Source: Pseudoselenomonas ruminantium
GTDB taxonomy: Bacteria; Bacillota; Negativicutes; Selenomonadales; Selenomonadaceae
Direction: 5' to 3'
NCBI RefSeq assembly: GCF_900113715.1
Contig: NZ_FOQK01000003.1
Location: forward strand, 1 to 64,000
Length of the DNA: 64,000 nt
This document shows, piece by piece, positions 27,261-36,058 of the stretch (its first letter is position 1; the number at the start of each line of letters is the position of its first letter). Made by a program: the position numbers and the translations under genes. Below the pieces are notes generated by a model, which saw only the letters and a list, made by a program, of their open reading frames with translations, ran no database searches and had not been told where the DNA came from.

Positions 27261-28511
27261 ATGAATTTTTCGTCGATATCCCTTAGCAAAATAGTTGCCA
27301 TCCTGACCATCGGCATGGCCTTTACGGTCGTCGTCGTCGGCAGCGTATCGGTCTCAGTCACCAATCAGAACCGCGTCGCCATGGGTGTCCAGGCACATGG
27401 CACCAGCATCGCTGGTATGACCCGGAAAGAAGTCCACGAGTTCTTCCAAAAAGAGGCCCAGCAGGCACTCAAACGTCAAGCAGCTGTGCTGACCTATAAG
27501 AATCGCCACTGGAACATTGCCCCTGCTGATATCGACTTGCATGGCAACGTCAACGAAGCAGCCGAAGCGGCCTATGCCATCGGCCGCGACCAAGACAGCA
27601 TCACGAACATGATCACCCAGATGACCTGCGCCCTTTTCGGCCGCAACATCACGATGACAGCATCGTTCGACAAAGATAAACTGGCAGCCCAGCTTGCCAA
27701 AATCGAGCAGCAGCTCCATACTGAGCCGGTCAATGCCGAAGCGCAGCTGCAAAAGAACGGCACCATCAAGAAAACCCCGAGCGTTACCGGCCTTACACTC
27801 GATACGGCCCCGATAGCCGCCGAGCTCACGCCGCAGTTCGAAGCGCTGAAGCTGACCGCCAAGGTCACACTACAGCCCAAAGAGCAGCCGCCTTTCATCA
27901 TGGACGCGGATCTGGCTGCAATCGATAGCGTACTTGCCTCATACACCACGCGCTTTTACCCTGGTGACCGCGGCGACAATATCGGCCTTGCCGCCAGTCA
28001 TCTGCAGGGGGCACTCATCCGCAGCCAATCGACGCTCTCCTTCAACAGTATCGTCGGCCAGCGCACCTATGAAGCTGGCTACAAGGATGCCGGCGTCATC
28101 ATTGATGGCGAGCATCGCGTCGATGTCGGCGGCGGTGTCTGCCAGGTCAGCAGCACGCTCTACAATGCCGTCCTGCTTGCTGGCATGACCCCGACCGAGC
28201 GCTCGAACCACTCCCTGCCTTCGGCCTACGTGCCAGCAGGCCGCGACGCCACCGTTGCCGACAACCTGCTGGACTTCGCCTTCCGCAATCCGCTGCCCCA
28301 TCCGGTCTACCTGCGCGTCGCCAACACGGGCTCGGCGCTGACCATCTACGTCCTTGGCACCAAGGCCGACTTGCAAGGCCAAACCATCGCCCTCGTCACC
28401 GAAGGCTCCGCCAAGAATCCGTCGCTCTACCGCATCTGGAAAAAAGACGGACAGGTCATCGACCGCGAATACCTGCATACCGACCATTATTCCGACCCGC
28501 AAGAAACGTAA
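27261..28511 (+). CDS. VanW-family, putative peptidoglycan-binding membrane protein
   Basis: The 416-residue protein has an N-terminal membrane anchor (about 8-28: ILTIGMAFTVVVVGSVSV). A putative peptidoglycan-binding-type domain follows (about 35-210). The VanW domain at about 225-355 has RSQSTLSFNSIVG and the signature GGGVCQVSSTLYNAVLLAG. The C-terminus is a short beta-rich region. VanW proteins occur in glycopeptide-resistance clusters, but most are housekeeping envelope proteins (YoaR-like) of unknown activity; no van genes are nearby. The ATG at 27261 lies 11 nt after TAGGAG. An upstream in-frame TTG overlaps the ribosome site. A strong terminator follows. Confidence 0.88.
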   Translation: MNFSSISLSKIVAILTIGMAFTVVVVGSVSVSVTNQNRVAMGVQAHGTSIAGMTRKEVHEFFQKEAQQALKRQAAVLTYKNRHWNIAPADIDLHGNVNEAAEAAYAIGRDQDSITNMITQMTCALFGRNITMTASFDKDKLAAQLAKIEQQLHTEPVNAEAQLQKNGTIKKTPSVTGLTLDTAPIAAELTPQFEALKLTAKVTLQPKEQPPFIMDADLAAIDSVLASYTTRFYPGDRGDNIGLAASHLQGALIRSQSTLSFNSIVGQRTYEAGYKDAGVIIDGEHRVDVGGGVCQVSSTLYNAVLLAGMTPTERSNHSLPSAYVPAGRDATVADNLLDFAFRNPLPHPVYLRVANTGSALTIYVLGTKADLQGQTIALVTEGSAKNPSLYRIWKKDGQVIDREYLHTDHYSDPQET

Positions 28512-28540
28512 CGTCCGGAAAACATACCTGTTGCTACATC

Positions 28541-28578
28541 AAAAGCCAGTTGACGTAAAAACGTCAACTGGCTTTTTT
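28541..28578. terminator. Bidirectional terminator between the VanW gene and uvrA
   Basis: A perfect stem AAAAGCCAGTTGACGT/ACGTCAACTGGCTTTT with a 4-nt A loop has TTTTTT on the plus side and TTTTGATG on the minus side. It serves both converging genes. The remaining bases to 28672 hold nothing recognisable. Confidence 0.85.
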
Positions 28579-28672
28579 CATGCTGCCTTAGCGTTCCTCT
28601 CTCTATCCATACGGAAAGGAATTCGACAATACGTAGCACTGACGAGGACAGGTACGCTTTCCTCGTCACCCC

Positions 28673-31501
28673 TTATTCATTTTTCTCCTCCAGCAACGGC
28701 TTGAGGAATTTGCCTGTATAAGACGAGTCCACCTTGACGATATCTTCCGGCCGGCCCTCGGCCACAATCGTGCCGCCGTTGCTGCCACCCTCGGGGCCCA
28801 AGTCGATGATGTGGTCGGCCGTCTTGATGACATCGAGATTGTGCTCGATGATGACAACAGTGTCACCGCCATCGACGAGCCGCTGTAGGATATCCAGCAG
28901 CTTATGGATATCGGCCGTATGCAGGCCCGTTGTCGGCTCATCGAGGATGTAGAGCGTGCGGCCCGTGCTACGGCGCGAGAGCTCCGTCGCCAGCTTGACG
29001 CGCTGGGCCTCGCCCCCCGACAAGGTCGTTGCTGGCTGTCCGAGCTTGATATAGCCAAGGCCAACATCCTGGATAACCTGCAATTTACGGGCAATGCGCG
29101 GTACATTCTGGAAGAATTCCACGGCCTCGTCAATCGTCATTTCGAGAACATCGGAGATGGTCTTACCTTTATAACGTACCTCCAGGGTTTCGCGATTATA
29201 ACGTGCCCCCTTGCAGACCTCGCAGGGCACATAGACATCGGGCAGGAAATGCATCTCGATTTTCAAGATACCATCGCCCTTGCATGCCTCGCAGCGGCCA
29301 CCCTTGACATTGAAGCTGAACCGCCCGGCCTTGTAGCCACGCATCTTGGCTTCCGGAGTCTGGCTGAACAGCTCACGGATTGCATCAAAGACACCCGTAT
29401 AAGTTGCCGGATTGGAACGCGGCGTGCGTCCGATGGGCTGCTGGTCGATATCGATGATCTTGTCGATATGCTCCAGCCCCTTGATTTTCTTATGCTTGCC
29501 GGGCTTGCCCTTGGAATGATAGAGCCGTGAGGCGATGCCTTTATACAGGATCTCATTGACCAGCGTACTCTTGCCCGAGCCCGATACACCAGTCACCAGC
29601 GTCATCGTCCCCAGCGGGAATTTGACGTCGATGTTCTTGAGATTGTTCTCCTGGGCACCGACCACCTCGATGAACTTGCCGTTGCCGGGACGTCGTTTCC
29701 CCGGAACCGGGATGAATTTCCGCCGCGACAGGTATTGACCGGTCACCGATTCTTTTACCTGCATGATTTCCTGCGCGGTACCTTGGGCAACAATCTTTCC
29801 GCCATGAGCACCAGCCCCGGGTCCAATATCGATGATATGGTCGGCTGCATACATCGTATCCTCATCATGCTCCACCACAATCAGCGTGTTGCCGAGATCC
29901 CGCAGGTTCTTGAGCGTTGCCAGCAGGCGGTTGTTGTCACGCTGGTGCAGGCCGATGCTCGGCTCATCGAGCACGTAGAGCACCCCTTGGAGCCCCGAGC
30001 CAATCTGGGTAGCCAGCCTGATGCGCTGGGCCTCGCCCCCCGACAGGGTACCCGCCGCCCGCGAAAGCGTCAGATAATCAAGGCCGACATTGAGCAGGAA
30101 ACTCAAGCGCGCATGGATTTCCTTCAGGATCTGCACGGCAATCTTCTGCTCACGTGGTGTGAATTCCACGCCTGCCAGGAAGACATCCGCTTCACGGATG
30201 GTCATAGCCGTAAGCTCGGCAATGCTCTTATCCCCCACCGTAATCGACAGGGTCTCGGGCTTCAAGCGCGCCCCATGACAGACCGGACAGTCAATCTCCG
30301 TCATGTAGTTCTCATAAGACTCTCGCATCTCATCGGAATCCGTTTCCTGATAGCGGCGGTTGAGCATCGGCAGTACGCCCTCGAATTCCACATTGTACTC
30401 CTTGCGCTCGCCGAACATATTCGTGTAGTGGAACCGGAATTTCTCATCGCCAGCGCCATGAAGCAGTACATGGCGTGTCTTCTTGTCCATATCCTTCCAG
30501 GGCGTGTCCACCGTATAGCCATAGTCCTTGAGCACGGCCGTAATCACGCACATGCCATAGGAATGCGGGTTCTTCGATAGCGGCGCAAAGACGCCCTGTG
30601 CCACCGACAGGGACGCATCGGGCACCACGAGTTCCTCATCAAACTCCATATGGCTGCCAAGGCCCATGCAGACCGGGCAAGCACCATAGGGACTGTTGAA
30701 CGAGAACATGCGCGGCGTGATTTCCGGCAGGCTGATACCGCAATCGACACAGGCGAAATTCTCACTGAACATCAAAAGCTCGCCATCGACAATCTGCACA
30801 TAGACGACCCCTTCGCCAAGTTTCAACGCCGTCTCCAAAGAATCGGCCAGCCGCTGTTCCATGCCCTCGCGCACGATCAAGCGGTCAATGACCACCTCAA
30901 TCGTATGCTTTTTCGTTTTCTCGAGCTGGATTGCATCGTTGACATCGTAAACCTCGCCATCGATGCGCACGCGCACATACCCCTCGCGGCGGATATGCTC
31001 AAGGACCTTCTTGTGCTCGCCCTTCTTGCCGCGGATTACCTGCGCCATGACCAGCAGTTTCGTGCGCTCCGGCAGTTCCTTGATCTGGTCGATCATCTGG
31101 TCGACCGTCTGCTGGGTAATCGGCTTGCCGCACTTCGGGCAGTGCGGACGGCCAGCCCGGGCATAGAGAAGACGCAGATAATCATAGATTTCCGTTACCG
31201 TACCGACCGTCGAACGCGGATTGTGGCTCGTCGTCTTCTGGTCGATGGAAATCGCCGGCGACAGCCCCTCGATATTATCCACATCGGGTTTATCCATCTG
31301 CCCGAGAAACTGGCGGGCATAGGAGGACAGCGACTCGACATAGCGCCGCTGTCCTTCGGCATAGATGGTATCAAAGGCCAGCGATGACTTTCCCGATCCC
31401 GAAAGCCCTGTGATGACCACGAGCTTATCCCGCGGGATTTCCACGTTGATATTCTTGAGATTATGCGCTCTTGCGCCTTTTATCTTGATGCTGTTTTCCA
31501 T
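28673..31501 (-). CDS. uvrA: Excinuclease ABC subunit A
   Basis: UvrA finds bulky DNA lesions and loads UvrB. The 942 residues hold two ABC modules: Walker [10 protein letters not shown] near 33 and GVSGSGKST near 640, each with an LSGGEAQR signature. Zinc-finger cysteines are present in both ([10 protein letters not shown]... in the first half, CEACKGDG...CEVCKGARY in the second). Length and order are typical. It lies 12 bp after uvrB, forming a uvrB-uvrA operon. Confidence 0.98.
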   Translation of the reverse strand: MENSIKIKGARAHNLKNINVEIPRDKLVVITGLSGSGKSSLAFDTIYAEGQRRYVESLSSYARQFLGQMDKPDVDNIEGLSPAISIDQKTTSHNPRSTVGTVTEIYDYLRLLYARAGRPHCPKCGKPITQQTVDQMIDQIKELPERTKLLVMAQVIRGKKGEHKKVLEHIRREGYVRVRIDGEVYDVNDAIQLEKTKKHTIEVVIDRLIVREGMEQRLADSLETALKLGEGVVYVQIVDGELLMFSENFACVDCGISLPEITPRMFSFNSPYGACPVCMGLGSHMEFDEELVVPDASLSVAQGVFAPLSKNPHSYGMCVITAVLKDYGYTVDTPWKDMDKKTRHVLLHGAGDEKFRFHYTNMFGERKEYNVEFEGVLPMLNRRYQETDSDEMRESYENYMTEIDCPVCHGARLKPETLSITVGDKSIAELTAMTIREADVFLAGVEFTPREQKIAVQILKEIHARLSFLLNVGLDYLTLSRAAGTLSGGEAQRIRLATQIGSGLQGVLYVLDEPSIGLHQRDNNRLLATLKNLRDLGNTLIVVEHDEDTMYAADHIIDIGPGAGAHGGKIVAQGTAQEIMQVKESVTGQYLSRRKFIPVPGKRRPGNGKFIEVVGAQENNLKNIDVKFPLGTMTLVTGVSGSGKSTLVNEILYKGIASRLYHSKGKPGKHKKIKGLEHIDKIIDIDQQPIGRTPRSNPATYTGVFDAIRELFSQTPEAKMRGYKAGRFSFNVKGGRCEACKGDGILKIEMHFLPDVYVPCEVCKGARYNRETLEVRYKGKTISDVLEMTIDEAVEFFQNVPRIARKLQVIQDVGLGYIKLGQPATTLSGGEAQRVKLATELSRRSTGRTLYILDEPTTGLHTADIHKLLDILQRLVDGGDTVVIIEHNLDVIKTADHIIDLGPEGGSNGGTIVAEGRPEDIVKVDSSYTGKFLKPLLEEKNE

Positions 31502-31513
31502 TGCCTTTCCCTC

Positions 31514-33550
31514 TTATTTCTTCGACGGCAGGCTGCCATCGAGTTCCAATATCATATCCCTAAGCTCTGCCGCCCGCTCGAATTCCAGTGCCCGGGACGC
31601 CTGCTGCATCTCACGGGTAAGCGTCTTGATGAGATTCTCCTTATCCTTCTTCGTAAGCTTTTTCTTCTTGCGCTTGCCATCGGCCGCGTAGCCCGCGGAC
31701 GATTCAGCCACCAAAGTCGTTTCGATGAGCGGCTTGATGGGCTTCTTGATGGTCTTGGGCACAATGCCATGCTCGTGGTTGTACGCCTGCTGGATTTCCC
31801 GGCGGCGCTCCGTCTCGTCCATGGCCCGTTTCATCGAGTCGGTGATGCGGTCGGCATACATGATGACATGCCCATTGGCATTGCGCGCCGCGCGGCCGAT
31901 GATCTGGATAAGCGACGTATCCGAACGCAAAAAGCCCTCCTTATCGGCATCGAGGATGGCGATAAGGGACACCTCTGGCATGTCGAGGCCCTCGCGCAGC
32001 AGATTGATTCCCACCAGCACGTCAAACTCGCCGGCGCGCAGGTCGTGGATGATCTCAGCGCGCTCAATGGTGGCGATGTCCGAATGGAGATAGCGCACCT
32101 TGATGCCCGTTTCCTTCAGGTAATCGGTGAGGTTTTCAGCCATCTTCTTGGTCAGTGTCGTGACCAGCACGCGCTCATCTTTCGCAATGCGAATCTTTAT
32201 CTCCGCCAGCAGATCATCGATCTGCCCATCGAGCGGCCGCACCTCAATCTCAGGGTCTAGCAGGCCTGTCGGCCGGATAATCTGCTGGGCGACCTGCTGG
32301 GCTTTGCCGAGTTCGTATTTTCCCGGCGTTGCCGAAACGTAAATGATCTGATTGATGCGCGCAGCAAACTCCTCAAAAGTCAGCGGCCGGTTATCAAAGG
32401 CTGACGGCAGCCGGAAACCGTTTTCGACCAGAGAAACCTTGCGGCTGCGGTCGCCCGCGTACATCGCATGGACCTGCGGCAGGGTAACATGGGACTCGTC
32501 CATGACAATGAGGAAATCCTCCGGGAAATAATCGAGCAAGGTATACGGCGCATCGCCAGCCTTGCGATGCGTCAGATGGCGCGAGTAATTTTCGATGCCC
32601 GAACAATAGCCCATCTCCTGCATCATCTCGAGGTCATACTTCGTGCGCTGTTCGATGCGCTGGGCCTCCAACAGTTTTCCCTGCTGCTGGAACATTGCCA
32701 CCTGCTGCTCCATCTCCGTACGGATATCGGCCATGGCAATCTTGAGGTCCTCATCTTCGGTAACATAATGCGAAGCCGGAAAGACCATCACATGCGTGCG
32801 CTCGCCATAGACTTCGCCAGTCACCACATCAAATTCGACCATGCGGTCAATCTCATCGCCAAAGAGCTCGATGCGCACCGCGCGGTTGTTATAGCCAGCG
32901 GGGAATACTTCCACCACATCGCCGCGCACGCGGAACCGGCCGCGCTCAAAAGCGATGTCATTGCGCTCGTAACGGATCTGCACCAGCTTGCGCAGGATGG
33001 CCTCCCGCTCAACCTCCTGCCCCTTATGCAAGGACAATACCATCTCGTGATAGCTCTCCGGCGAGCCTAAGCCATAGATACACGAAACCGAAGCCACGAT
33101 GATGACATCGCGCCGCTCAAATAGCGAGCAGGTCGCCGAGTGACGCAGCTCATCGATCTCATCATTGATAGAAGAATCCTTTTCGATATAAGTATCCGTC
33201 GAGGCGATATAAGCCTCGGGCTGATAGTAGTCGTAGTAGCTGACAAAGTAACCAACGTAATTGTCCGGGAAGAAGGCTTTGAACTCACTGGCCAGCTGAG
33301 CCGCCAACGTCTTGTTATGGGCGATGACCAGCGTCGGCTTCTGCACCTTCTCGATGACCTTGGCAATGGTATAGGTCTTGCCGGTACCCGTTGCACCAAG
33401 CAGCACCTGGGCCTCCTGGCCATTCGTGATGCCCGCCGCCAGGTCATCGATGGCCTGGGGCTGATCCCCCATGGGTTCAAAGGGCGCCACCACCTTGAAG
33501 GGAATATTCTTATCAAATTGTGTTGTATTCAGCTTCGGCACCATTGCCAT
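31514..33550 (-). CDS. uvrB: Excinuclease ABC subunit B
   Basis: UvrB is the damage-verifying helicase-like subunit of nucleotide excision repair. The 678-residue product from ATG 33550 (GGAGGAGG upstream) has Walker [11 protein letters not shown] near 45, the beta-hairpin region ([11 protein letters not shown]), DESH helicase motif, later helicase motifs (QIIGRAARN) and a C-terminal UVR motif ([20 protein letters not shown]). Complete and normal. The promoter should lie between the ATG and the terminator at 33604. Confidence 0.98.
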   Translation of the reverse strand: MAMVPKLNTTQFDKNIPFKVVAPFEPMGDQPQAIDDLAAGITNGQEAQVLLGATGTGKTYTIAKVIEKVQKPTLVIAHNKTLAAQLASEFKAFFPDNYVGYFVSYYDYYQPEAYIASTDTYIEKDSSINDEIDELRHSATCSLFERRDVIIVASVSCIYGLGSPESYHEMVLSLHKGQEVEREAILRKLVQIRYERNDIAFERGRFRVRGDVVEVFPAGYNNRAVRIELFGDEIDRMVEFDVVTGEVYGERTHVMVFPASHYVTEDEDLKIAMADIRTEMEQQVAMFQQQGKLLEAQRIEQRTKYDLEMMQEMGYCSGIENYSRHLTHRKAGDAPYTLLDYFPEDFLIVMDESHVTLPQVHAMYAGDRSRKVSLVENGFRLPSAFDNRPLTFEEFAARINQIIYVSATPGKYELGKAQQVAQQIIRPTGLLDPEIEVRPLDGQIDDLLAEIKIRIAKDERVLVTTLTKKMAENLTDYLKETGIKVRYLHSDIATIERAEIIHDLRAGEFDVLVGINLLREGLDMPEVSLIAILDADKEGFLRSDTSLIQIIGRAARNANGHVIMYADRITDSMKRAMDETERRREIQQAYNHEHGIVPKTIKKPIKPLIETTLVAESSAGYAADGKRKKKKLTKKDKENLIKTLTREMQQASRALEFERAAELRDMILELDGSLPSKK

Positions 33551-33603
33551 ATCAAGACCTCCTCCAGCTTTAGCGAATGTGTGTACTCTATTATACCGCA
33601 TTA

Positions 33604-33638
33604 TAAAAAAAGGCTCAATGACAAATAGTCATTGAACC
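33604..33638 (-). terminator. Terminator after the S-component-like gene
   Basis: Stem GGTTCAATGAC/GTCATTGAGCC runs on the minus strand into TTTTTTTATAA. It sits 10 nt after the stop at 33648. Confidence 0.85.
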
Positions 33639-33647
33639 CCATACGTT

Positions 33648-34136
33648 TCACGGCAAACGGCACAATATCCTCCTGGCGAGAATGATCCCGAGCGTTCCCG
33701 TCACCAGCTGCGGCCAGCTCATCATGAACAGCAGCACGGCTGCCACCTGCGGCGGCAGATCCACCAGCCGGATGACAGCTACGGTCCCGGCATACAAGAC
33801 AATGGCCTTGATGACAGGAGTCAGATAGACGGCGCGGCTATGCTGCCAATGCGCCGCTCCCAGCATATAGATCACGTTGCCAGCAGCCACCACCGGCAGC
33901 ATCAGGACCAGCGGCAGCTGCCCCTGCAGGAACGCTCCCACTGGCAGCAGCAGGCCAATGACAGCCGCCCAACGGCTGCCTGTCTGCCAGGCAGCCAGCA
34001 CCATCACAGCATTGAGCAGGCTGCCGATCAAAAACATATTGACCGGCCCCGGTATCATCGGCATAAGCAGCCGGATACTCTGAAACAACAAGGCGATAGC
34101 CAACAACAGGGCAATCCTTATCCACGTATTCTGCAA
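33648..34136 (-). CDS. ECF transporter S-component-like membrane protein
   Basis: The 162-residue product consists of about five to six hydrophobic helices with few charges. Its end (LLFMMSWPQLVTGTLGIILARRI) resembles the S-W/M-P-Q-L-x-T...G...A tail common in energy-coupling-factor substrate-binding components. The substrate is unknown. An in-frame ATG at 34271 would place the start upstream of, and across, the folT promoter region, so the TTG at 34136 with GAGGG 7 nt upstream is preferred. It is divergent from another S-component gene at 34304. No EcfA/EcfT genes are in the window, so both would use a shared module elsewhere. Confidence 0.6.
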   Translation of the reverse strand: MQNTWIRIALLLAIALLFQSIRLLMPMIPGPVNMFLIGSLLNAVMVLAAWQTGSRWAAVIGLLLPVGAFLQGQLPLVLMLPVVAAGNVIYMLGAAHWQHSRAVYLTPVIKAIVLYAGTVAVIRLVDLPPQVAAVLLFMMSWPQLVTGTLGIILARRILCRLP

Positions 34137-34203
34137 AATCCATCCCTCACCATCTATTTCCTCGGTATAACACAGCATCAAGCTGCACAAGCGCCCCACC
34201 AGC

Positions 34204-34232
34204 TTGACGCTCCTGCCATTCAATGATACAGT
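34204..34232 (+). promoter_or_regulatory. Probable promoter of the folT-like gene
   Basis: TTGACG (34204-34209), 17 nt and TACAGT (34227-34232). An inverted repeat GATAC-7 nt-GTATC (34225-34241) covers the -10 box and could be an operator. The 34240-34303 leader shows no clear THF riboswitch core. Confidence 0.4.
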
Positions 34233-34303
34233 GACAGTATCTATGCAAGCAGAGTAAAACCAGTACATCATGTGCCGGATAGTTGGGAGTTGTCAGATCA
34301 CTT

Positions 34304-34834
34304 ATGCAAGATTCATCCACCAAAGCCCTCGTCTACGGCGGCGTCTTCACTGCCTTAGCCATCCTTCTCACCTATGTCTTCGCCATCCAGACACCATTTG
34401 TCCGCATCACCTTCGGCTTCCTGCCCCTCGCGCTATACGGGGCGCTTTTCGGCCCTTGGCGCGCTGGCATTGTCGGCGCACTGACCGACATCATCGGCTC
34501 GATACTTCTCAGCGGCAGCACCTTCTTTCCCGGCTTCGCGCTTTCCGGCTACCTGACCGGCTGGATCTACGGCTGGTTTCTCCATACCAAAAGACACATC
34601 ACCTGGAAAACCGCCTGGCTCCCCTTCTTGCTGGTGATGTGTCTCATCCATCTCGGACTGAATACGCTCTGGCTCGTCCTCTACTATGATAAAGCCGCAG
34701 GTGCCATCTTCTTCAGCCGTCTGCTGAAGAACCTGCTCTGCTATCCGCTGGAAGTCAGCCTGTTCCTGCTCGTCTACCAGCACGTCTTCCCTTTGCAGAC
34801 CCCAAAGCGCGATTGCTCTCCTATCAAGCGCTGA
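34304..34834 (+). CDS. folT: Folate-family ECF transporter S component
   Basis: This is a membrane vitamin-binding subunit of an energy-coupling-factor transporter. The 176-residue product starts MQDSSTKALVYGGVFTALAI and contains VRITFGFLPLALYGALFGPW and ALTDIIGSILLSG, matching the FolT subfamily (folate or 5-formyl-THF uptake; related members take pantothenate-like substrates). Six hydrophobic segments are visible. GGGAG lies 14 nt before the ATG, which is long; the in-frame TTG at 34283 lacks a ribosome site. The 3' end overlaps the convergent HD-GYP gene by 11 nt. No folate riboswitch was seen. Substrate is inferred from similarity. Confidence 0.78.
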   Translation: MQDSSTKALVYGGVFTALAILLTYVFAIQTPFVRITFGFLPLALYGALFGPWRAGIVGALTDIIGSILLSGSTFFPGFALSGYLTGWIYGWFLHTKRHITWKTAWLPFLLVMCLIHLGLNTLWLVLYYDKAAGAIFFSRLLKNLLCYPLEVSLFLLVYQHVFPLQTPKRDCSPIKR

Positions 34835-35906
34835 CTTCGGCCGCCGTGAGGATCGATTCGATCTTCACCTGCCGCGTGGCATTGAGATCGATGAACTCTC
34901 CCTTGGTCGTCTGCACCACTGGCAGTGAGTTGACACGGCTCTCATCGATATAGACGATACGGCCGCGTTCTCCATTGCTGAGCTGCACCCAATTGCCATT
35001 GAGGGCGTGGCAGAGGTTCTTGATGAACAGCACGCCGTATTCCGTGTCGAGCTTGCCGTTGAGGATGTCATCGTACAAGATTGCAAACACGTCAAAGGGC
35101 GAACGGCGTTTGGCAAAGATGCGGTCACCAGCCATTGCATCGTAGATATCCAGGATAGCGAGAATGCGGCCAAAGCGGGAGATCTGTGCCCGCGGCAGGC
35201 CGTTCGGATAGCCCGAGCCGTCGCAGCGCTCATGATGCTGGAGCACGCCATCCATGATGTCACGATTTGCACTCAGCGTCGTCATGCCGATCATGTCATG
35301 GCCGAACTGGGTATGCTTCTTGATGACATCAAACTCCGCCTCGGTCAGCCGTCCTTTCTTCTCCAGGATCTCCGACGAGATGCGCATCTTGCCGATATCG
35401 ATGAACAATCCCGCAATGACGAGGTTATACTGGTCGAGGATCGACAGATTGAGCCACTTGCCCATGAGGCCGGCCAGGATTCCCACATGCAGGCAATGAT
35501 TGATCAGATAGCTGCCCTCACGCGCCATATTGTGGATCTGGGATACGGCCTTGGCACCATCACACAGCTCACGGAAATTCTTTTCATCCATGATATCCTG
35601 CAAGGCTGCCGCATCGAACTCCCCACGCTCCGCCAGATTCTCAAACATGAGCTTGAGCTTGCGATAGACGGTATCATAGCAACTCGTGTAGGCGTCATCA
35701 AGCAGGAATTCCTTGCCCGGGATATCGACCGTCTCATCTTCCTCCTCGATATACACCGAAAAAATAGGGCGATCAAGCAGACTGTAGATCAGCTCCAGCG
35801 TCAGATTAATGCCCTGGCCAATCAATACATTCATGTCGCCATCCATCACGTCCCGCCCTACAACCATGCCAGGACGCAGATTCTCCACTGCATACGCCTT
35901 CAACAC
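34824..35906 (-). CDS. HD-GYP-domain protein with altered HD dyad
   Basis: This is a cytosolic protein of the cyclic-di-GMP phosphodiesterase family. The 360 residues have an N-terminal region without a receiver domain (1-125) and an HD-GYP domain (about 130-265). An upstream His (HCLHVG), KKHTQFG, HHERCDGSGYP (224-234) and LDIYDAM are intact. The HD pair itself reads Ile169-Asp170 (GLFIDIGKM), so a metal-ligand His is missing. A C-terminal beta-rich segment (300-356, ERGRIVYIDE) follows. Activity may be lost or changed. GTG start with AGGATG 7 nt upstream. Expressed from its own extended -10 promoter. Confidence 0.85.
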   Translation of the reverse strand: MLKAYAVENLRPGMVVGRDVMDGDMNVLIGQGINLTLELIYSLLDRPIFSVYIEEEDETVDIPGKEFLLDDAYTSCYDTVYRKLKLMFENLAERGEFDAAALQDIMDEKNFRELCDGAKAVSQIHNMAREGSYLINHCLHVGILAGLMGKWLNLSILDQYNLVIAGLFIDIGKMRISSEILEKKGRLTEAEFDVIKKHTQFGHDMIGMTTLSANRDIMDGVLQHHERCDGSGYPNGLPRAQISRFGRILAILDIYDAMAGDRIFAKRRSPFDVFAILYDDILNGKLDTEYGVLFIKNLCHALNGNWVQLSNGERGRIVYIDESRVNSLPVVQTTKGEFIDLNATRQVKIESILTAAEVSA

Positions 35907-35969
35907 GAGTTATCATCCTTCCCTTAGAAGTGGTCTTGCGCCACTTGCCTGTCCTTGAATACAAGAATA

Positions 35970-35978
35970 ATTATACCA
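35970..35978 (-). promoter_or_regulatory. Extended -10 promoter of the HD-GYP gene
   Basis: TGGTATAAT on the minus strand (TATAAT at 35970-35975), 64 bp before the GTG start, with no clear -35. Confidence 0.5.
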
Positions 35979-36017
35979 TATCCACGCGCAATCCGTATAC
36001 ATCTTTGCACAAATGAT

Positions 36018-36049
36018 AAAAAGCGCTCCGCAAACGCGGAGCGCTTTTC
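36018..36049 (-). terminator. Terminator after leuS
   Basis: Perfect GC-rich stem AAAGCGCTCCGC/GCGGAGCGCTTT with loop near AAAC; the minus strand continues TTTATCA. It begins 10 nt after the leuS stop. Confidence 0.9.
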
Positions 36050-36058
36050 CATAGGCTG

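Noticed and set aside
27261-28511. Glycopeptide resistance determinant
   Set aside because: VanW alone is common in susceptible Firmicutes; no vanR, S, H, A/B or X is nearby.
34240-34303. Tetrahydrofolate riboswitch before folT
   Set aside because: A few bases resemble the class (GAGTA, TGGGA), but the paired core and 3' closing stem are missing.
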